From Sva-07 sp963743825 (GTDB lineage: Bacteria; Actinomycetota; Acidimicrobiia; Acidimicrobiales; Ilumatobacteraceae): a DNA stretch of 64,000 nucleotides. Where the stretch lies: contig CAVURC010000004.1 in assembly GCA_963743825.1 (NCBI GenBank), positions 1-64,000 on the forward strand, written 5' to 3'. Made by a program: the position numbers and the translations under genes. The notes under the pieces were generated by a model, which saw nothing but the letters and a program-made list of their open reading frames with translations, did not search any database and was not told the DNA's origin. Shown here piece after piece: positions 26,327 to 35,077 of the stretch (position 1 is the first letter of the stretch; every line of letters starts with the position of its first letter).

Positions 26327-26412
26327 TCCTGCATTCTGCTCGTCGGCCGCGACAGTTGACAGCCCCGAGTCGGGCCTGTCCGACCTCTTCCCCCGCAAGC
26401 TGCGCAATCAGC

Positions 26413-26994
26413 TCAATCGCACGACGCCGTGCGTGAGCAGTCTGTGGTACCGTCGCCTCCTCGTTGTCGCTCCGCGAGTCGGGGTTGGGCGTTGCGCATG
26501 CGCACGATGCTGAAGTCCCAGTCGTCGCTGACGGCGTGGTCATGTAGTGGCCAAAGCGACGGCACCGCTCGCAACTCGATCTCGGCGGCGACGTGCAGTT
26601 CCAACAGGTCGCCGAGTTGCACGACCGCGATGGGTTCAACGGGCTGATCGGTGAACCATTGGCCCGAAGCGTCCGGCCATGGAGCGAAGTCGTGGTCGGC
26701 GAAGTCATAGCGATAGAGCGTGGTGGTGCGCATCCGGTCGAGCCATCCGAGTTCGATCGCATGCACTCGGTGCGCGTCGGTGGTCCAGGCCGACCGAAAC
26801 CCAGCGATCTCCTCGGCCGTGCGCGGCCACGCGGTGACCCGTGGACAGTCACGCGGAAACCAGTACAGCGGCGCGTGAGCGGCGTCGATTGCCCAGACGC
26901 CTGGGCGGTGGGTCCGGTTGGTCGCCGGAACGTGCGGCTCGAAACGGTCGATGTCCGCGATCTCGCTGAAGTGGTGCAGCACGACGCCCGACAC
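26413..26994 (-). CDS. DUF6886-like protein
   Basis: 193 residues. The opening VVLHHFSEIADIDRFEPHVP, then PGVWAIDAAHAPLYWFPRDC and PRVTAWP are characteristic of DUF6886, a small single-domain family of unknown function. The middle HRVHAIELGWLDRMRTTTLYRYDF is also typical. The final 20 residues look less conserved. It runs in the same direction as the DinB and GNAT genes but is separated by about 86 bases. Confidence 0.78.
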   Translation of the reverse strand: MSGVVLHHFSEIADIDRFEPHVPATNRTHRPGVWAIDAAHAPLYWFPRDCPRVTAWPRTAEEIAGFRSAWTTDAHRVHAIELGWLDRMRTTTLYRYDFADHDFAPWPDASGQWFTDQPVEPIAVVQLGDLLELHVAAEIELRAVPSLWPLHDHAVSDDWDFSIVRMRNAQPRLAERQRGGDGTTDCSRTASCD

Positions 26995-27067
26995 GATCCC
27001 CTACCACACGATCTGCTTCCCCACGGACCACAGCTTCGCCCGTGTCGTCAACCTGGGTCAACGGGTC

Positions 27068-27087
27068 CGATTCACCGACCGCCGGCT
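27068..27087 (+). repeat. Boundary motif, copy g
   Basis: CGATTCACCGACCGCCGGCT, 16 of 20 identical to copy b, in the 300-base stretch between DUF6886 and DUF3303, which otherwise holds no gene I can support. Confidence 0.4.
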
Positions 27088-27299
27088 GACTGCACTCGTC
27101 TTGTCGATGACGCAAGAGAGCCTCGCGATTGACACGGGCACGTCAGGCCGAACAAGCAGGCCCAGCGGTTCGAGAGCTACGAACCCGATGCGACCGATGA
27201 ACGGCCCGTCGAGGAGTCCGTCGAACGCTGTCGACCAACTCGCTCGGATGAGCGTGCCGAGACGGTCGGGGCGAGTCATCCCGCTGCTAGACCGGAGCC

Positions 27300-27599
27300 A
27301 TGTTGTTCATGGTTGTCGAGCACTACACCGCCGGACCGGAGCCCGTCTACGAGCGTGCGGCTACTCAAGGGCGAATGCTGCCCGACGGGCTCGAGTACAT
27401 GGACAGTTGGGTCGTCGACGACGATCGGATGGATCGATGCTTCCAACTCATGCGCACCGAGAATCCAGCCCTGCTCGACGTGTGGACGGCGAACTGGGAC
27501 GACCTCTGCGAGTTTCAGATCTTCCCGGTTGTTGACTCCGGGGCTGCTGCCGGCAGGCTCGACATCACCTGGCCGTCACCCGACGTCGGCGACCGCTGA
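27300..27599 (+). CDS. DUF3303 family protein
   Basis: 99 residues. LFMVVEHYTAGPEPVYERAA, MLPDGLEYMDSWVVDDDR and CFQLMRTENPALLDVWTANW match the DUF3303 signature, an alpha/beta barrel monooxygenase-like fold of unknown function. A GGAG lies seven bases before the ATG. It is alone between copies g and h of the boundary motif, like a one-gene cassette. Confidence 0.85.
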   Translation: MLFMVVEHYTAGPEPVYERAATQGRMLPDGLEYMDSWVVDDDRMDRCFQLMRTENPALLDVWTANWDDLCEFQIFPVVDSGAAAGRLDITWPSPDVGDR

Positions 27600-27615
27600 A
27601 CGCACGAGTCACGCG

Positions 27616-27635
27616 GGTGCCCCCGCACGCCGGTT
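27616..27635 (+). repeat. Boundary motif, copy h
   Basis: GGTGCCCCCGCACGCCGGTT, 16 of 20 identical to copy b, between DUF3303 and the HIT gene. Confidence 0.4.
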
Positions 27636-27670
27636 CTGCGACCGTGTCGGGTCGTGCCACGCTGGGTGCC

Positions 27671-28126
27671 GTGTCGTCACACGCTCCGCCCGGTTACCTC
27701 TGCCCGTTCTGCAGGAACATTCGGACCGGAGAGGCCGACTATCCCCTCGAGGTCGTCCACCGCAGTGCGACCGTGTTCGTGAAGATCAATCCGAGGTGGC
27801 GACCCGGCAATCCCGGCAGTGTGCTGGTGATGCCCGTCGACCACTACGAGAACATCTTCGATCTCCCCGACACCCTCGCCACCCCGATCCACTCGGCGGC
27901 ACGATCGGCTGCGGCGGCCATGAAGGTGGCGTTCGGTTGCGACGGCATCTCGCTTCGACAGCACAACGAACCCGCCGGCAGCCAAGACGTGTGGCACTAC
28001 CACCTCCATGTGATCCCGCGCTGGCACGGCGACAACCTCGACCGGCAACACGCCGCCGTCGCCGATGCCGACGAGATCCGACGTCGCGCGCAACAGCTGC
28101 GCAACGCCTGGCCCGCGCCTACGTAG
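27671..28126 (+). CDS. HIT-family hydrolase
   Basis: 151 residues from GTG 27671. A zinc-type CPFC motif (GYLCPFCRNI) opens the protein and the histidine triad is HYHLHVIPR near the C-terminus (H-x-H-x-H). NPRWRPGNPGSVLVMPVDHY is the usual central strand. HIT proteins hydrolyse or transfer nucleotide phosphates (AMP-lysine, Ap4A, NAD-linked substrates). A single gene, convergent with the GNAT gene that follows. Confidence 0.9.
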   Translation: MSSHAPPGYLCPFCRNIRTGEADYPLEVVHRSATVFVKINPRWRPGNPGSVLVMPVDHYENIFDLPDTLATPIHSAARSAAAAMKVAFGCDGISLRQHNEPAGSQDVWHYHLHVIPRWHGDNLDRQHAAVADADEIRRRAQQLRNAWPAPT

Positions 28127-28182
28127 ACACCGCACGTTCGTTGGGTGCACGCGCCGCCGGTACAGATTGGGCGCAGCGAAGG

Positions 28183-28701
28183 TCAGGCTGGAGGCGGAGC
28201 GGAATCGTTGAGGAGTAGCTCCAGGAGAACAAGGTCGAGCCACCTTCCCAACTTCGTACCGACTTGTGGCATCCGAGCGACCTCCTGGAAGCCGAGCCGC
28301 TCGTGGAACCTCAACGAAGCAACGTTCTCACCGTCCACTGCGGCGATCATCGCATGAAGACCCGCGCTTCTTGCTCGCTCGACCAGTGCGTCCATCAGAA
28401 GGCGACCGACCCCCGACCCCCAATGCTTCTCGCGAACATGAATCGTGTTCTCCACCGTCAGCCGATAACCAGGCCACCTTTTCGAGTCTCGGAACTCGCC
28501 GTACGACGCCCACCCAACCACGCACTCACCGAGAACCGCCACCACGACGGGATGACCTGCAGATCGCTGACTCATCAGCCACTGAGCCCGCTCATCTACA
28601 TCGTGCATCACATCGGTCCACTCGATCGCGGCGGTCGTGATCAACGCGTTCTGAATCTCCGTGATGGCCTCAACGTCAGTTGTTCTGGCATCCCGGATCA
28701 C
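28183..28701 (-). CDS. GNAT acetyltransferase (phosphinothricin acetyltransferase-like)
   Basis: 172 residues from GTG 28701. The N-terminus IRDARTTDVEAITEIQNALI and the motif VVGWASYGEFRDSKRWPGY are close to the Pat/Bar group. TVENTIHVREKHWGSGVGRL carries the acetyl-CoA loop (WGSGVG), followed by MIAAVDGENVASLRFHERLG. Pat-like enzymes N-acetylate phosphinothricin or methionine sulfoximine; the exact substrate here is not proven. Confidence 0.88.
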   Translation of the reverse strand: MIRDARTTDVEAITEIQNALITTAAIEWTDVMHDVDERAQWLMSQRSAGHPVVVAVLGECVVGWASYGEFRDSKRWPGYRLTVENTIHVREKHWGSGVGRLLMDALVERARSAGLHAMIAAVDGENVASLRFHERLGFQEVARMPQVGTKLGRWLDLVLLELLLNDSAPPPA

Positions 28702-28811
28702 GATGACCGTCGTGATCTCGCGCTGAATCGGTGACGGCTCCACCCGCCGCACTCTGCCCGCTCGGCGCGTCGAGCGCAAGCGATCAAGGCGTACAGATCG
28801 TCCGATCTGGA

Positions 28812-28831
28812 CGTGCCCCCAAACGCCGGCT
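28812..28831 (+). repeat. Boundary motif, copy i
   Basis: CGTGCCCCCAAACGCCGGCT, 16 of 20 identical to copy b, upstream of the GNAT gene. The hairpin CAGATCG-TC-CGATCTG lies just before it. Confidence 0.45.
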
Positions 28832-29089
28832 GGGCGCCCTCGGCCGAGGTGCCTTGCGGCGCCGCGTACTCTGCTGCCGTGACCGGTGGAGAACCCGAGC
28901 TGCTGCAGCGTCGAACCCTTGTCGCAGTGCTGGGCCGGGTGCGCCGAGCACTACCCCTTTCGGAGTTCCTCGGCCCGAGCGTTGACGCGAAGCGTGTAGC
29001 CACCCTTCTCGGACCTGCGGCACACGCTGGCGCAATCGTCGATTGGATTGCTGTGAACGGTGACCGTGTGGACGCGCTTCAGACGACAC

Positions 29090-29638
29090 TCAAACGCGGC
29101 GACCGAGAAAGCAGAGGAATTCCGTCTGTTCGTCGGCATTCGCCGGCGGTTCAATCCTGGGGCCGAAGACGCCGGGTTGCCGGATCATCTCGTCCATCGG
29201 CTTGAGCCCGGAGTAAGCGCCTGACACCGCCGCGGGGTCGAGTTGCTCGTCACCGCCAACCGCTCGGGCGAGATCCCACGTGTGGACCAGAACGTCGGTC
29301 GCTACCAGTCGACCGATCAACTGCTCGGCGGGCATCGGCCCGAACGGGCCAGGCAACGTGGTGCTCAAGTCAGCGGACGGGAGCGCGCCCAGGAACCGAT
29401 CACGCGCGTCGTCCCAGCCGGAGACGACGTCCTCGTCAGCGGAGATCTGACGCGGCTCGCCGCCGGTCAGCCCGGCCGCGATCCCGAACAGGTTGTTCGC
29501 GACGTGCGTGACGACGTCCCGCGCGGTCCACCCCTCGCAAGGAGCCGGATTCGACCAGCAGTCGGCCGAAGCCGCGTGCACCCGCTCGTCGAAGCCATGC
29601 ACCAAACGCGTCGTACGCTCCACCACCTCGTTACTCAT
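29090..29638 (-). CDS. TIGR03086-family MDMPI/DinB-like protein
   Basis: 182 residues from ATG 29638. It has VHGFDERVHAASADCWSNPA, PCEGWTARDVVTHVANNLFG with a His metal ligand, and LVATDVLVHTWDLARAVGGD, all hallmarks of the mycothiol-dependent maleylpyruvate isomerase metal-binding fold (TIGR03086 subgroup). Members use mycothiol in thiol-transfer or isomerisation reactions. The 388-base stretch before it (28702-29089) has only an unrecognised plus-strand frame. Confidence 0.87.
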   Translation of the reverse strand: MSNEVVERTTRLVHGFDERVHAASADCWSNPAPCEGWTARDVVTHVANNLFGIAAGLTGGEPRQISADEDVVSGWDDARDRFLGALPSADLSTTLPGPFGPMPAEQLIGRLVATDVLVHTWDLARAVGGDEQLDPAAVSGAYSGLKPMDEMIRQPGVFGPRIEPPANADEQTEFLCFLGRRV

Positions 29639-29706
29639 GCAGCGCAGAGTAGTCCCTCTCGACAAGGTGGTTGCCCGAGGTGACTTCCGTTCATCCGACC
29701 CCCAGC

Positions 29707-29726
29707 AATGTCACGAAACGCCGGCA
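29707..29726 (+). repeat. Boundary motif, copy j
   Basis: AATGTCACGAAACGCCGGCA, 15 of 20 identical to copy b, between the TIGR03086 gene and the SRPBCC gene. Confidence 0.35.
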
Positions 29727-29748
29727 GTGTGTCCACGAGGATCGAGAC

Positions 29749-30210
29749 CTACGTGTCCAGATACGTGGCGAGGTTCTCCAGCGATGACGTCATTCCTGCC
29801 ACGTGGTCCTCGGCCGAGATTCCGACCGGAACATCGTCGGCGATGAACTCGACCAGTGTCCCGGTGTCGGTGGCGCTCACGACCCAGGTCATCATCATCG
29901 TGCCGGCATACGCCGCGTCGTCCGACACGAAATCGATCGCCTGGACCACGCGGTCGTTCTTCACGATGTCGACGAAGTGGGCCTCGACAATGTCGGAGTC
30001 TGCCGAGCTCTTCGCCGCCGTGCCGTCGGGTGCTGCATAGGTCAGGATCAACCGGTAGGAACCACCTGGGGCCGGATCGAAGTGTTCGAATTCCCCGGTC
30101 ATCCCGTGAGGCGCCAGCCACGTCTCGAGCGCAACGCGATCGACAAGTGCATCGAACGCACGGTCCAGTGGGGCGTTGATGCTGCGCGAGGCGGAGTGTC
30201 TCCGGGACAC
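29749..30210 (-). CDS. SRPBCC/AHSA1-family protein
   Basis: 153 residues from GTG 30210. It opens RSINAPLDRAFDALVDRVAL, then ETWLAPHGMTGEFEHFDPAP, GGSYRLILTYAAP and DGTAAKSS, and ends SSLENLATYL. This is the START/Bet v1-like AHSA1 ('activator of Hsp90 ATPase homologue 1-like') group, which binds hydrophobic ligands. It is divergent from the PhzF gene. Confidence 0.86.
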   Translation of the reverse strand: MSRRHSASRSINAPLDRAFDALVDRVALETWLAPHGMTGEFEHFDPAPGGSYRLILTYAAPDGTAAKSSADSDIVEAHFVDIVKNDRVVQAIDFVSDDAAYAGTMMMTWVVSATDTGTLVEFIADDVPVGISAEDHVAGMTSSLENLATYLDT

Positions 30211-30313
30211 GCACGCTGATTCTACGAAGTTGTTCGGAGCGATGTCACCCACCGACGTAACCGGCGGTGGAATTGATCGCTCGTCGCCTTCCGCCATGGT
30301 CCACAATCGCAGG

Positions 30314-31153
30314 ATGAAGCGACGTTTCGTCCAGGTCGATGTGTTCGGCGAGTCCCCGTATCTCGGTAACCCGGTGGCCGTGGTGCTCGACGCCAACGGA
30401 CTCGACGACGAGGCGATGGCGACGGTCGCCAGATGGACGAATCTGTCGGAGACAACCTTCGTCCTGTCGCCGACAACGGGAGCGGCCGACTACCGAGTGC
30501 GAATCTGGACACCGTTCGGGGAGCTGCCGTTCGCCGGACATCCGACACTCGGCACATGTTGGGCCTGGCGCTCCAACGGTGGCGTCTCCACGCGACCCGG
30601 CGTGACAATCCAGGAGTGCCCGGCCGGCCTCGTCACCGTACGCGACGACATCGACCGACTTGCCTTCGCGGCGCCGCCGCTCGTGCGCAGTGGACCGGTC
30701 GAACCAGATCTCGTCGCCGACGTGCTCGATGCCATGCAGATCGATGCGTCCGATGTCGAGGACTCCCAATGGGTCGACAATGGTCCCGGGTGGATGGCGG
30801 TGCTGCTGCGGTCCGCCGATGCGGTACGAGCTGCGCACCCGCGCCGACTGCCGGTCAAGGTCGGACTCGTGGGCCTCGTTGGTGCGGAGCCGCCGGGAGC
30901 TCAGACCGATGTCGAAGTGCGTGCTTTCTTTCCCAAGGACGGCCTGCCCGCCGAAGACCCGGTGACCGGCAGCCTCAACGCCTCGCTCGGCCAGTGGCTC
31001 ATCGAATCGGGTCGCCTCCGTTCGCCGTACATCGCCAGCCAGGGTTCTGCCCTCGGCCGCGCCGGACGTGTGCACGTCAGCCAGGACAGCGACGGGCAGG
31101 TCTGGGTCGCCGGCAACACGCGCACCCTGATCGACGGCACGATCGATCTGTAG
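30314..31153 (+). CDS. PhzF-family isomerase/epimerase-like protein
   Basis: 279 residues from ATG 30314. FVQVDVFGESPYLGNPVAVV is the PhzF start; ARWTNLSETTFVL carries the catalytic Glu, and YRVRIWTPFGELPFAGHPTL and EDPVTGSLNASLG complete the two diaminopimelate-epimerase-like halves. Outside phenazine clusters these proteins are general isomerases of unknown substrate. A hairpin follows at 31173-31198. Confidence 0.92.
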   Translation: MKRRFVQVDVFGESPYLGNPVAVVLDANGLDDEAMATVARWTNLSETTFVLSPTTGAADYRVRIWTPFGELPFAGHPTLGTCWAWRSNGGVSTRPGVTIQECPAGLVTVRDDIDRLAFAAPPLVRSGPVEPDLVADVLDAMQIDASDVEDSQWVDNGPGWMAVLLRSADAVRAAHPRRLPVKVGLVGLVGAEPPGAQTDVEVRAFFPKDGLPAEDPVTGSLNASLGQWLIESGRLRSPYIASQGSALGRAGRVHVSQDSDGQVWVAGNTRTLIDGTIDL

Positions 31154-31172
31154 ACCCGGCGGACGCGCCGGC

Positions 31173-31198
31173 ACTCCCGCGGACCGTGGGCCGGGAGT
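31173..31198. terminator. Bidirectional hairpin between convergent genes
   Basis: ACTCCCG (31173-31179) and CGGGAGT (31192-31198) form a perfect 7-bp stem between the convergent PhzF and winged-helix genes. There is no T-tract, as is usual in high-GC actinobacteria. Confidence 0.5.
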
Positions 31199-31208
31199 TC
31201 GAGAGCGT

Positions 31209-32408
31209 TCAGGACGACAGCAGCTCGGCTTGGATCGGAGCGGGGAACCGCATCGTGAAGCGGGTGTCGCCCAACTCGTGCTCCAGCACGCGCGCGGTCG
31301 CCTCGACCTGAGCCCGGCGAGCCGGGGGCACGTCGGTGAGCCACCCGAGCGCGATGGTGCCGTCCTTGCGTTGGACCCAACTGCCCACGACGCGTCCCTC
31401 GACCCAGATCGTGGGTCCGGCGTTGCCGTTGCGGTCGACGACGTGCGACGCGACCCCGGCGTCGAGGTACCAGCTCCGGTCCTTCCATCCCATCGTCGTC
31501 GGATCGAGGCCGGGTAGGAGCGCGACCCACTTCGACGGTCCACGCACCGCGTCGAGGTCGTCGGGTGCGAGCCATGCGTCGATGTCACCGTCGGCGGTCT
31601 CCATCGCGACCACGACCGCGCCCGCGTCGTCCAGCGCGCGCCGGGTGTCGCGCAATGTCCAGCCGGTCCACCACTGCACATCAGCGGTCGTTCCGGGGCC
31701 GAACGTGTGCAGCCAACGTCGGACCAGCTCGGCGGAGGCCTCACGTGGATCCATGCCGACGATTCCCCCGGGCACCCAGTCGTCCATTGCGGCCCAGCGG
31801 TACTGGCTGTTGACCCAGGAGCCCATCGGGCGGCTCCGCACCACGACACCCTCGAAGCCGAGGTGCAACATGATGCGCACGTGTGCGTGTTGGGTCGCGG
31901 CGTACGGCTTGCCCGGCGACAGCTCGATCGGTTGCCGCAAGGCGGGCACAGCCTCGCCGAGCTGACGCGTCGACGCCTCACCAGCGCGGTGCAGCGCAGC
32001 CAGAACCTGCTCCTTCGCGGACGCGATCCAGTCGTCTCCGTGGTCGGAGATGCCGTTGTCGGCGAGCAGCTTCACGAACCTGCGGTGCTCAGGCCCCAAG
32101 AGCTTCGTCGTCGATGATGCGTGGGCGATCCGCGCCACCGATGGCGTCGCGACCCACAGGGTGCGCCGCATCGCGTGGAACCGGATCACGCTACGGGCCT
32201 CGTAGAGCGCGGCCTCCACCGCCGCGATCGACGGGTGGCGCATCCGGGCCAGCGCCGAGAGGAACACCGACACCGGATCCGAGGAATGCAGCGCCACGAC
32301 CGAATCCGCGATCGCCGCGACGTCATCGGTTCGTGTCGAGGGGACCAGACGATGGCGGCGCGCCAGCCGAGCGCGTCGTTCGCCGACCGTGATGCGTCGC
32401 GTTCCCAC
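31209..32408 (-). CDS. Winged-helix DNA-binding domain protein (YcaQ/AlkX-like)
   Basis: 399 residues from GTG 32408. The family pattern is clear: RHRLVPSTRTDDVAAIADSV, VVALHSSDPVSVFLSALAR, YEARSVIRFHAMRRTLWVA, then a winged-helix stretch GEASTRQLGEAVPALRQPI, and the late GWLTDVPPARRAQVEATARV. These DUF1006/HTH_42 proteins are related to YcaQ and AlkX, DNA glycosylases that unhook interstrand crosslinks, and are often found in resistance clusters. I do not see the YcaQ catalytic QxQ motif clearly, so DNA-repair activity is only a possibility. Confidence 0.83.
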   Translation of the reverse strand: MGTRRITVGERRARLARRHRLVPSTRTDDVAAIADSVVALHSSDPVSVFLSALARMRHPSIAAVEAALYEARSVIRFHAMRRTLWVATPSVARIAHASSTTKLLGPEHRRFVKLLADNGISDHGDDWIASAKEQVLAALHRAGEASTRQLGEAVPALRQPIELSPGKPYAATQHAHVRIMLHLGFEGVVVRSRPMGSWVNSQYRWAAMDDWVPGGIVGMDPREASAELVRRWLHTFGPGTTADVQWWTGWTLRDTRRALDDAGAVVVAMETADGDIDAWLAPDDLDAVRGPSKWVALLPGLDPTTMGWKDRSWYLDAGVASHVVDRNGNAGPTIWVEGRVVGSWVQRKDGTIALGWLTDVPPARRAQVEATARVLEHELGDTRFTMRFPAPIQAELLSS

Positions 32409-32489
32409 GGGTCCATGATGACCGAGCGGCGACGCTCGATGAGCGCTCACTCCGGCAGTTGTTGACGACGCCCGTCGGGACACTTCACA

Positions 32490-33059
32490 TCAGGCCGGAG
32501 CTGGCTTGGGCCGGTATCGCAGGGCGACCGCCCCCGACCGGAACTCATGGCGATTCACCAGCTCGAGCTGGATGCGCTCGCTCAGACCGGCGAGCAACGC
32601 CGGCCCGTGTCCGGCAAGGACCGGCTGCACAAGGAACTCGTACTCGTCGATCAGTCCCAGATCTGCCAACGCCAGGGGGAGCGTCACGCCACCCACGAAC
32701 AAGCCCTCGCCTGGCTCCTGCTTGAGCTGCTGAACCGCTTGGGCCAAGTTGCCTCGCACCAGCTCGGCATTCCAGTCGACCCCGCTCAGCGTGCTCGACA
32801 CGACGTACTTCTTCGCCCCGTCGATGGTCTCGGCGAACGGGATCTCCCACTCATCCATCCAGTCAGGCCACGTGCCCGTGGCCGGCCGCCGCCACGCCGA
32901 CTCCATCATCTCGTAGGTCACCCGGCCGAAGAGCAAGGCATCGGCTCGCCCCATCTCAGCGGTCCAGTAGCGCATCGACTCCTCGTCCGGGGGGAGCCCT
33001 GCCTCGTGATGGCAGCAACCGTCGAGTGTGATGTTGATCGAGTATCGAAGTGGTCTCAT
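32490..33059 (-). CDS. Dihydrofolate reductase/RibD C-terminal-like protein
   Basis: 189 residues. YSINITLDGCCHHEAGLPP, ADALLFGRVTYEMMESAWRR, KKYVVSSTLSGVDWNAELV and EGLFVGGVTLPLALADLGLI, followed by DEYEFLVQPVLAGHGPALL, are the standard segments of RibD_C-type NADPH reductases. Stand-alone members are common in actinobacteria with no known substrate. Confidence 0.9.
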   Translation of the reverse strand: MRPLRYSINITLDGCCHHEAGLPPDEESMRYWTAEMGRADALLFGRVTYEMMESAWRRPATGTWPDWMDEWEIPFAETIDGAKKYVVSSTLSGVDWNAELVRGNLAQAVQQLKQEPGEGLFVGGVTLPLALADLGLIDEYEFLVQPVLAGHGPALLAGLSERIQLELVNRHEFRSGAVALRYRPKPAPA

Positions 33060-33262
33060 CTCGTCGCTCTCTCTCGATGCGCACGCCCCAGGCCTGCAGC
33101 GCGCACAGACTGCCCGCCCGGGACGCGGTTGGCAAGCGGTCGCAGCGCACAGACGATCGATCGGAAGGTGTCACCTACCGGCTGCTGTGAACGGTTTCGG
33201 CGACTGCGTCCAATGGTTCGTTGACGAGAACACGGTTGGTGGTGGTCGTGCAGACTGTGGTC

Positions 33263-34381
33263 ATGCCTGATGTGGTGGTGATCGGCGCGGGGATGGCGGG
33301 GGCCGCAACGACGTGGGCGCTGGCTCGTCGAGGCAGGTCGGTGTTGCTCGTCGACCGCTTCGCTCGCGGTCATGATCGCGGCTCCTCTCATGGGGCGGAG
33401 AGGATCTTCCGATTCGGCTACACCGACCCGGCGTATGTGACCCTCGCGCAGGAATCGTTGGCCGGCTGGCACCTGCTGCAGGAACGTGCCGGACGGACCC
33501 TCTTGCATGCGAGCGGAGTCGTGGATCACGGCGATGAGGCCGAACTCGTCGCAGTGGAAGCAGCGTGCGCGGCTGCCTCGGTGCGCGTCGAGATGCTGAC
33601 GGCTCGAGAGGCAACGTCGCGATGGCCTGGGATGCGATTCGACGGGCCGGTGCTCCACCAACCCGACGGGGGCCGGGTCGATGCCGATCGCACACTCGAC
33701 GAATGCTGGGACCAAGCCGTCGATGCGGGTGCAGAGATTCGCTTCGAGGCACCGGTGGGGGCGATCCGACGAGCGGGCTCCGGGGTGCACGTGACCATCG
33801 GCGGCGACGCGACGACGGCGCGTGTTGCCGTGGTGACCGCGGCGGGGTGGTCGAGCGAGATGCTCGAACCAGATGTCGCAGCGAAGTTGGTGCCTGCCAT
33901 CACGGTCACCGCGGAGACCGTGGCGTTCTTCCAGCCCACAAATGGGCCGTGGCCGAGCTTCATCCAGCGCGGTGACCCGTTGGCGTACGGGCTCGGCACT
34001 CCGGATGGGCTCGTCAAGGCGGGCTTGCACGGCATCGGCCCGGTGATCGATCCGGACGACCGCCCATCCCGAGTCCCCGGCGCCGTGGAGGCGCTCGAGG
34101 CGTACGCCCGCGACTGGTTGCCCGGCGTCGAGCCGGAGGCGTTGCGCAGCACCGTCTGCCTGTACGCGTCCAGCGCCACCGATGACTTCGTGCTCGATCG
34201 CAACGGTCCGATCGTGGTGGGCCTCGGCTTCGGCGGACACGGGTTCAAATTCGCCCCGGCCATCGGCGAGCGTCTCGCTGATCTCGCCGACGAAGCGCTC
34301 GGGCTGCGTCCGGCCGGAGCACGCCCGTTCGCCGCGACACGTCTCGCTGGAATCACCGGCCAGCCGAACTCCTGGCGGTGA
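33263..34381 (+). CDS. FAD-dependent oxidoreductase (sarcosine oxidase/DAO family)
   Basis: 372 residues from ATG 33263. It starts with the FAD dinucleotide motif VVVIGAGMAGAATTWALARR, then SVLLVDRF, and the SHGAERIFRFGYTDPAYV segment typical of monomeric sarcosine oxidase/MTOX proteins, where the flavin-linking region lies. GLGFGGHGFKFAPAIGERLADL is the conserved C-terminal FAD loop. It should oxidise a secondary or N-methyl amine. The gene stands alone, convergent with a two-component system. Confidence 0.9.
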   Translation: MPDVVVIGAGMAGAATTWALARRGRSVLLVDRFARGHDRGSSHGAERIFRFGYTDPAYVTLAQESLAGWHLLQERAGRTLLHASGVVDHGDEAELVAVEAACAAASVRVEMLTAREATSRWPGMRFDGPVLHQPDGGRVDADRTLDECWDQAVDAGAEIRFEAPVGAIRRAGSGVHVTIGGDATTARVAVVTAAGWSSEMLEPDVAAKLVPAITVTAETVAFFQPTNGPWPSFIQRGDPLAYGLGTPDGLVKAGLHGIGPVIDPDDRPSRVPGAVEALEAYARDWLPGVEPEALRSTVCLYASSATDDFVLDRNGPIVVGLGFGGHGFKFAPAIGERLADLADEALGLRPAGARPFAATRLAGITGQPNSWR

Positions 34382-34405
34382 CACGTCCAGTTGTGATCGG
34401 CGCCT

Positions 34406-35077
34406 TCAGCCGCCGGGCAGCGCCACGCCGGTTTCGTACGCGATCACGACGAGCTGGGCGCGGTCACGGGCGTCGAGTTTCATGAGCAGTCGGCTCACGT
34501 GCGTCTTGACGGTGGCATGACTCACGTAGAGCGCGGCGGCGATCTCGGCGTTCGACTGACCTTTGGCGACGAGTTCGAGCACCTCGCGCTCCCGGTCCGT
34601 GAGTTGGTCCAACGCGGCGGTCGCCGCCGCGGCACCCGCTGGCTCGGGGCGTCGGACGAACTCTTCGATCAACCGGCGCATGATTCGAGGTGCGATGAGT
34701 GCGTCACCCGCAGCGACCACTCGCACGGCCTGGATCAGGTCGACCGGCATCGTGTCCTTGAGCAGGAACCCACTTGCGCCGGCTCGTAACCCTTCGTGGA
34801 CGTACTCGTCGAGGTCGAACGTCGTCAGGATCACGACGCGAGTGGCGGCGAGGGACGGATCTCCCGTGATCCGACGGGTCGCCTCGAGTCCGTCGATCAC
34901 CGGCATCCGAACGTCCATCAGCATCACGTCGGGATGTTCGCTCGCGGCGAGGGCGACGGCCTCTGCACCGTTGCTCGCCTCGCCGACGACTTCGATGTCG
35001 GGTTCGCCGTTGAGGAGCATCGTGAAACCGCTGCGCACCAGGGCCTGGTCGTCGGCGACCACGACACGAATGGTCAT
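34406..35077 (-). CDS. NarL/LiaR-family response regulator
   Basis: 223 residues. The receiver has ADDQ near 8-11, phospho-acceptor Asp55 (MLMDVRMP) and FLLKDTMP with the conserved Lys. The C-terminal LuxR-type HTH is LTDREREVLELVAKGQSNAE, then YVSHATVKTHVSRLLMKL. It is coupled (ATGA) to the kinase upstream in the operon. The divergent ABC transporter is the likely target, in the manner of LiaRS- or BceRS-type envelope-stress systems. Confidence 0.95.
   Translation of the reverse strand: MTIRVVVADDQALVRSGFTMLLNGEPDIEVVGEASNGAEAVALAASEHPDVMLMDVRMPVIDGLEATRRITGDPSLAATRVVILTTFDLDEYVHEGLRAGASGFLLKDTMPVDLIQAVRVVAAGDALIAPRIMRRLIEEFVRRPEPAGAAAATAALDQLTDREREVLELVAKGQSNAEIAAALYVSHATVKTHVSRLLMKLDARDRAQLVVIAYETGVALPGG

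Noticed and set aside
27058..27279. Minus-strand 73-codon frame between DUF6886 and DUF3303
   Set aside because: Composition is plausible but no family, no ribosome site and it overlaps a copy of the boundary motif.
28813..29205. Plus-strand frame (possible GTG start near 28879) running into the TIGR03086 gene
   Set aside because: No recognisable domain and its 3' part is antisense to a well-supported gene.
19761..29726. A classical integron cassette array
   Set aside because: No intI integrase, genes in mixed orientation, and the repeated motif does not satisfy the attC R-box consensus; kept only as an unexplained repeat.
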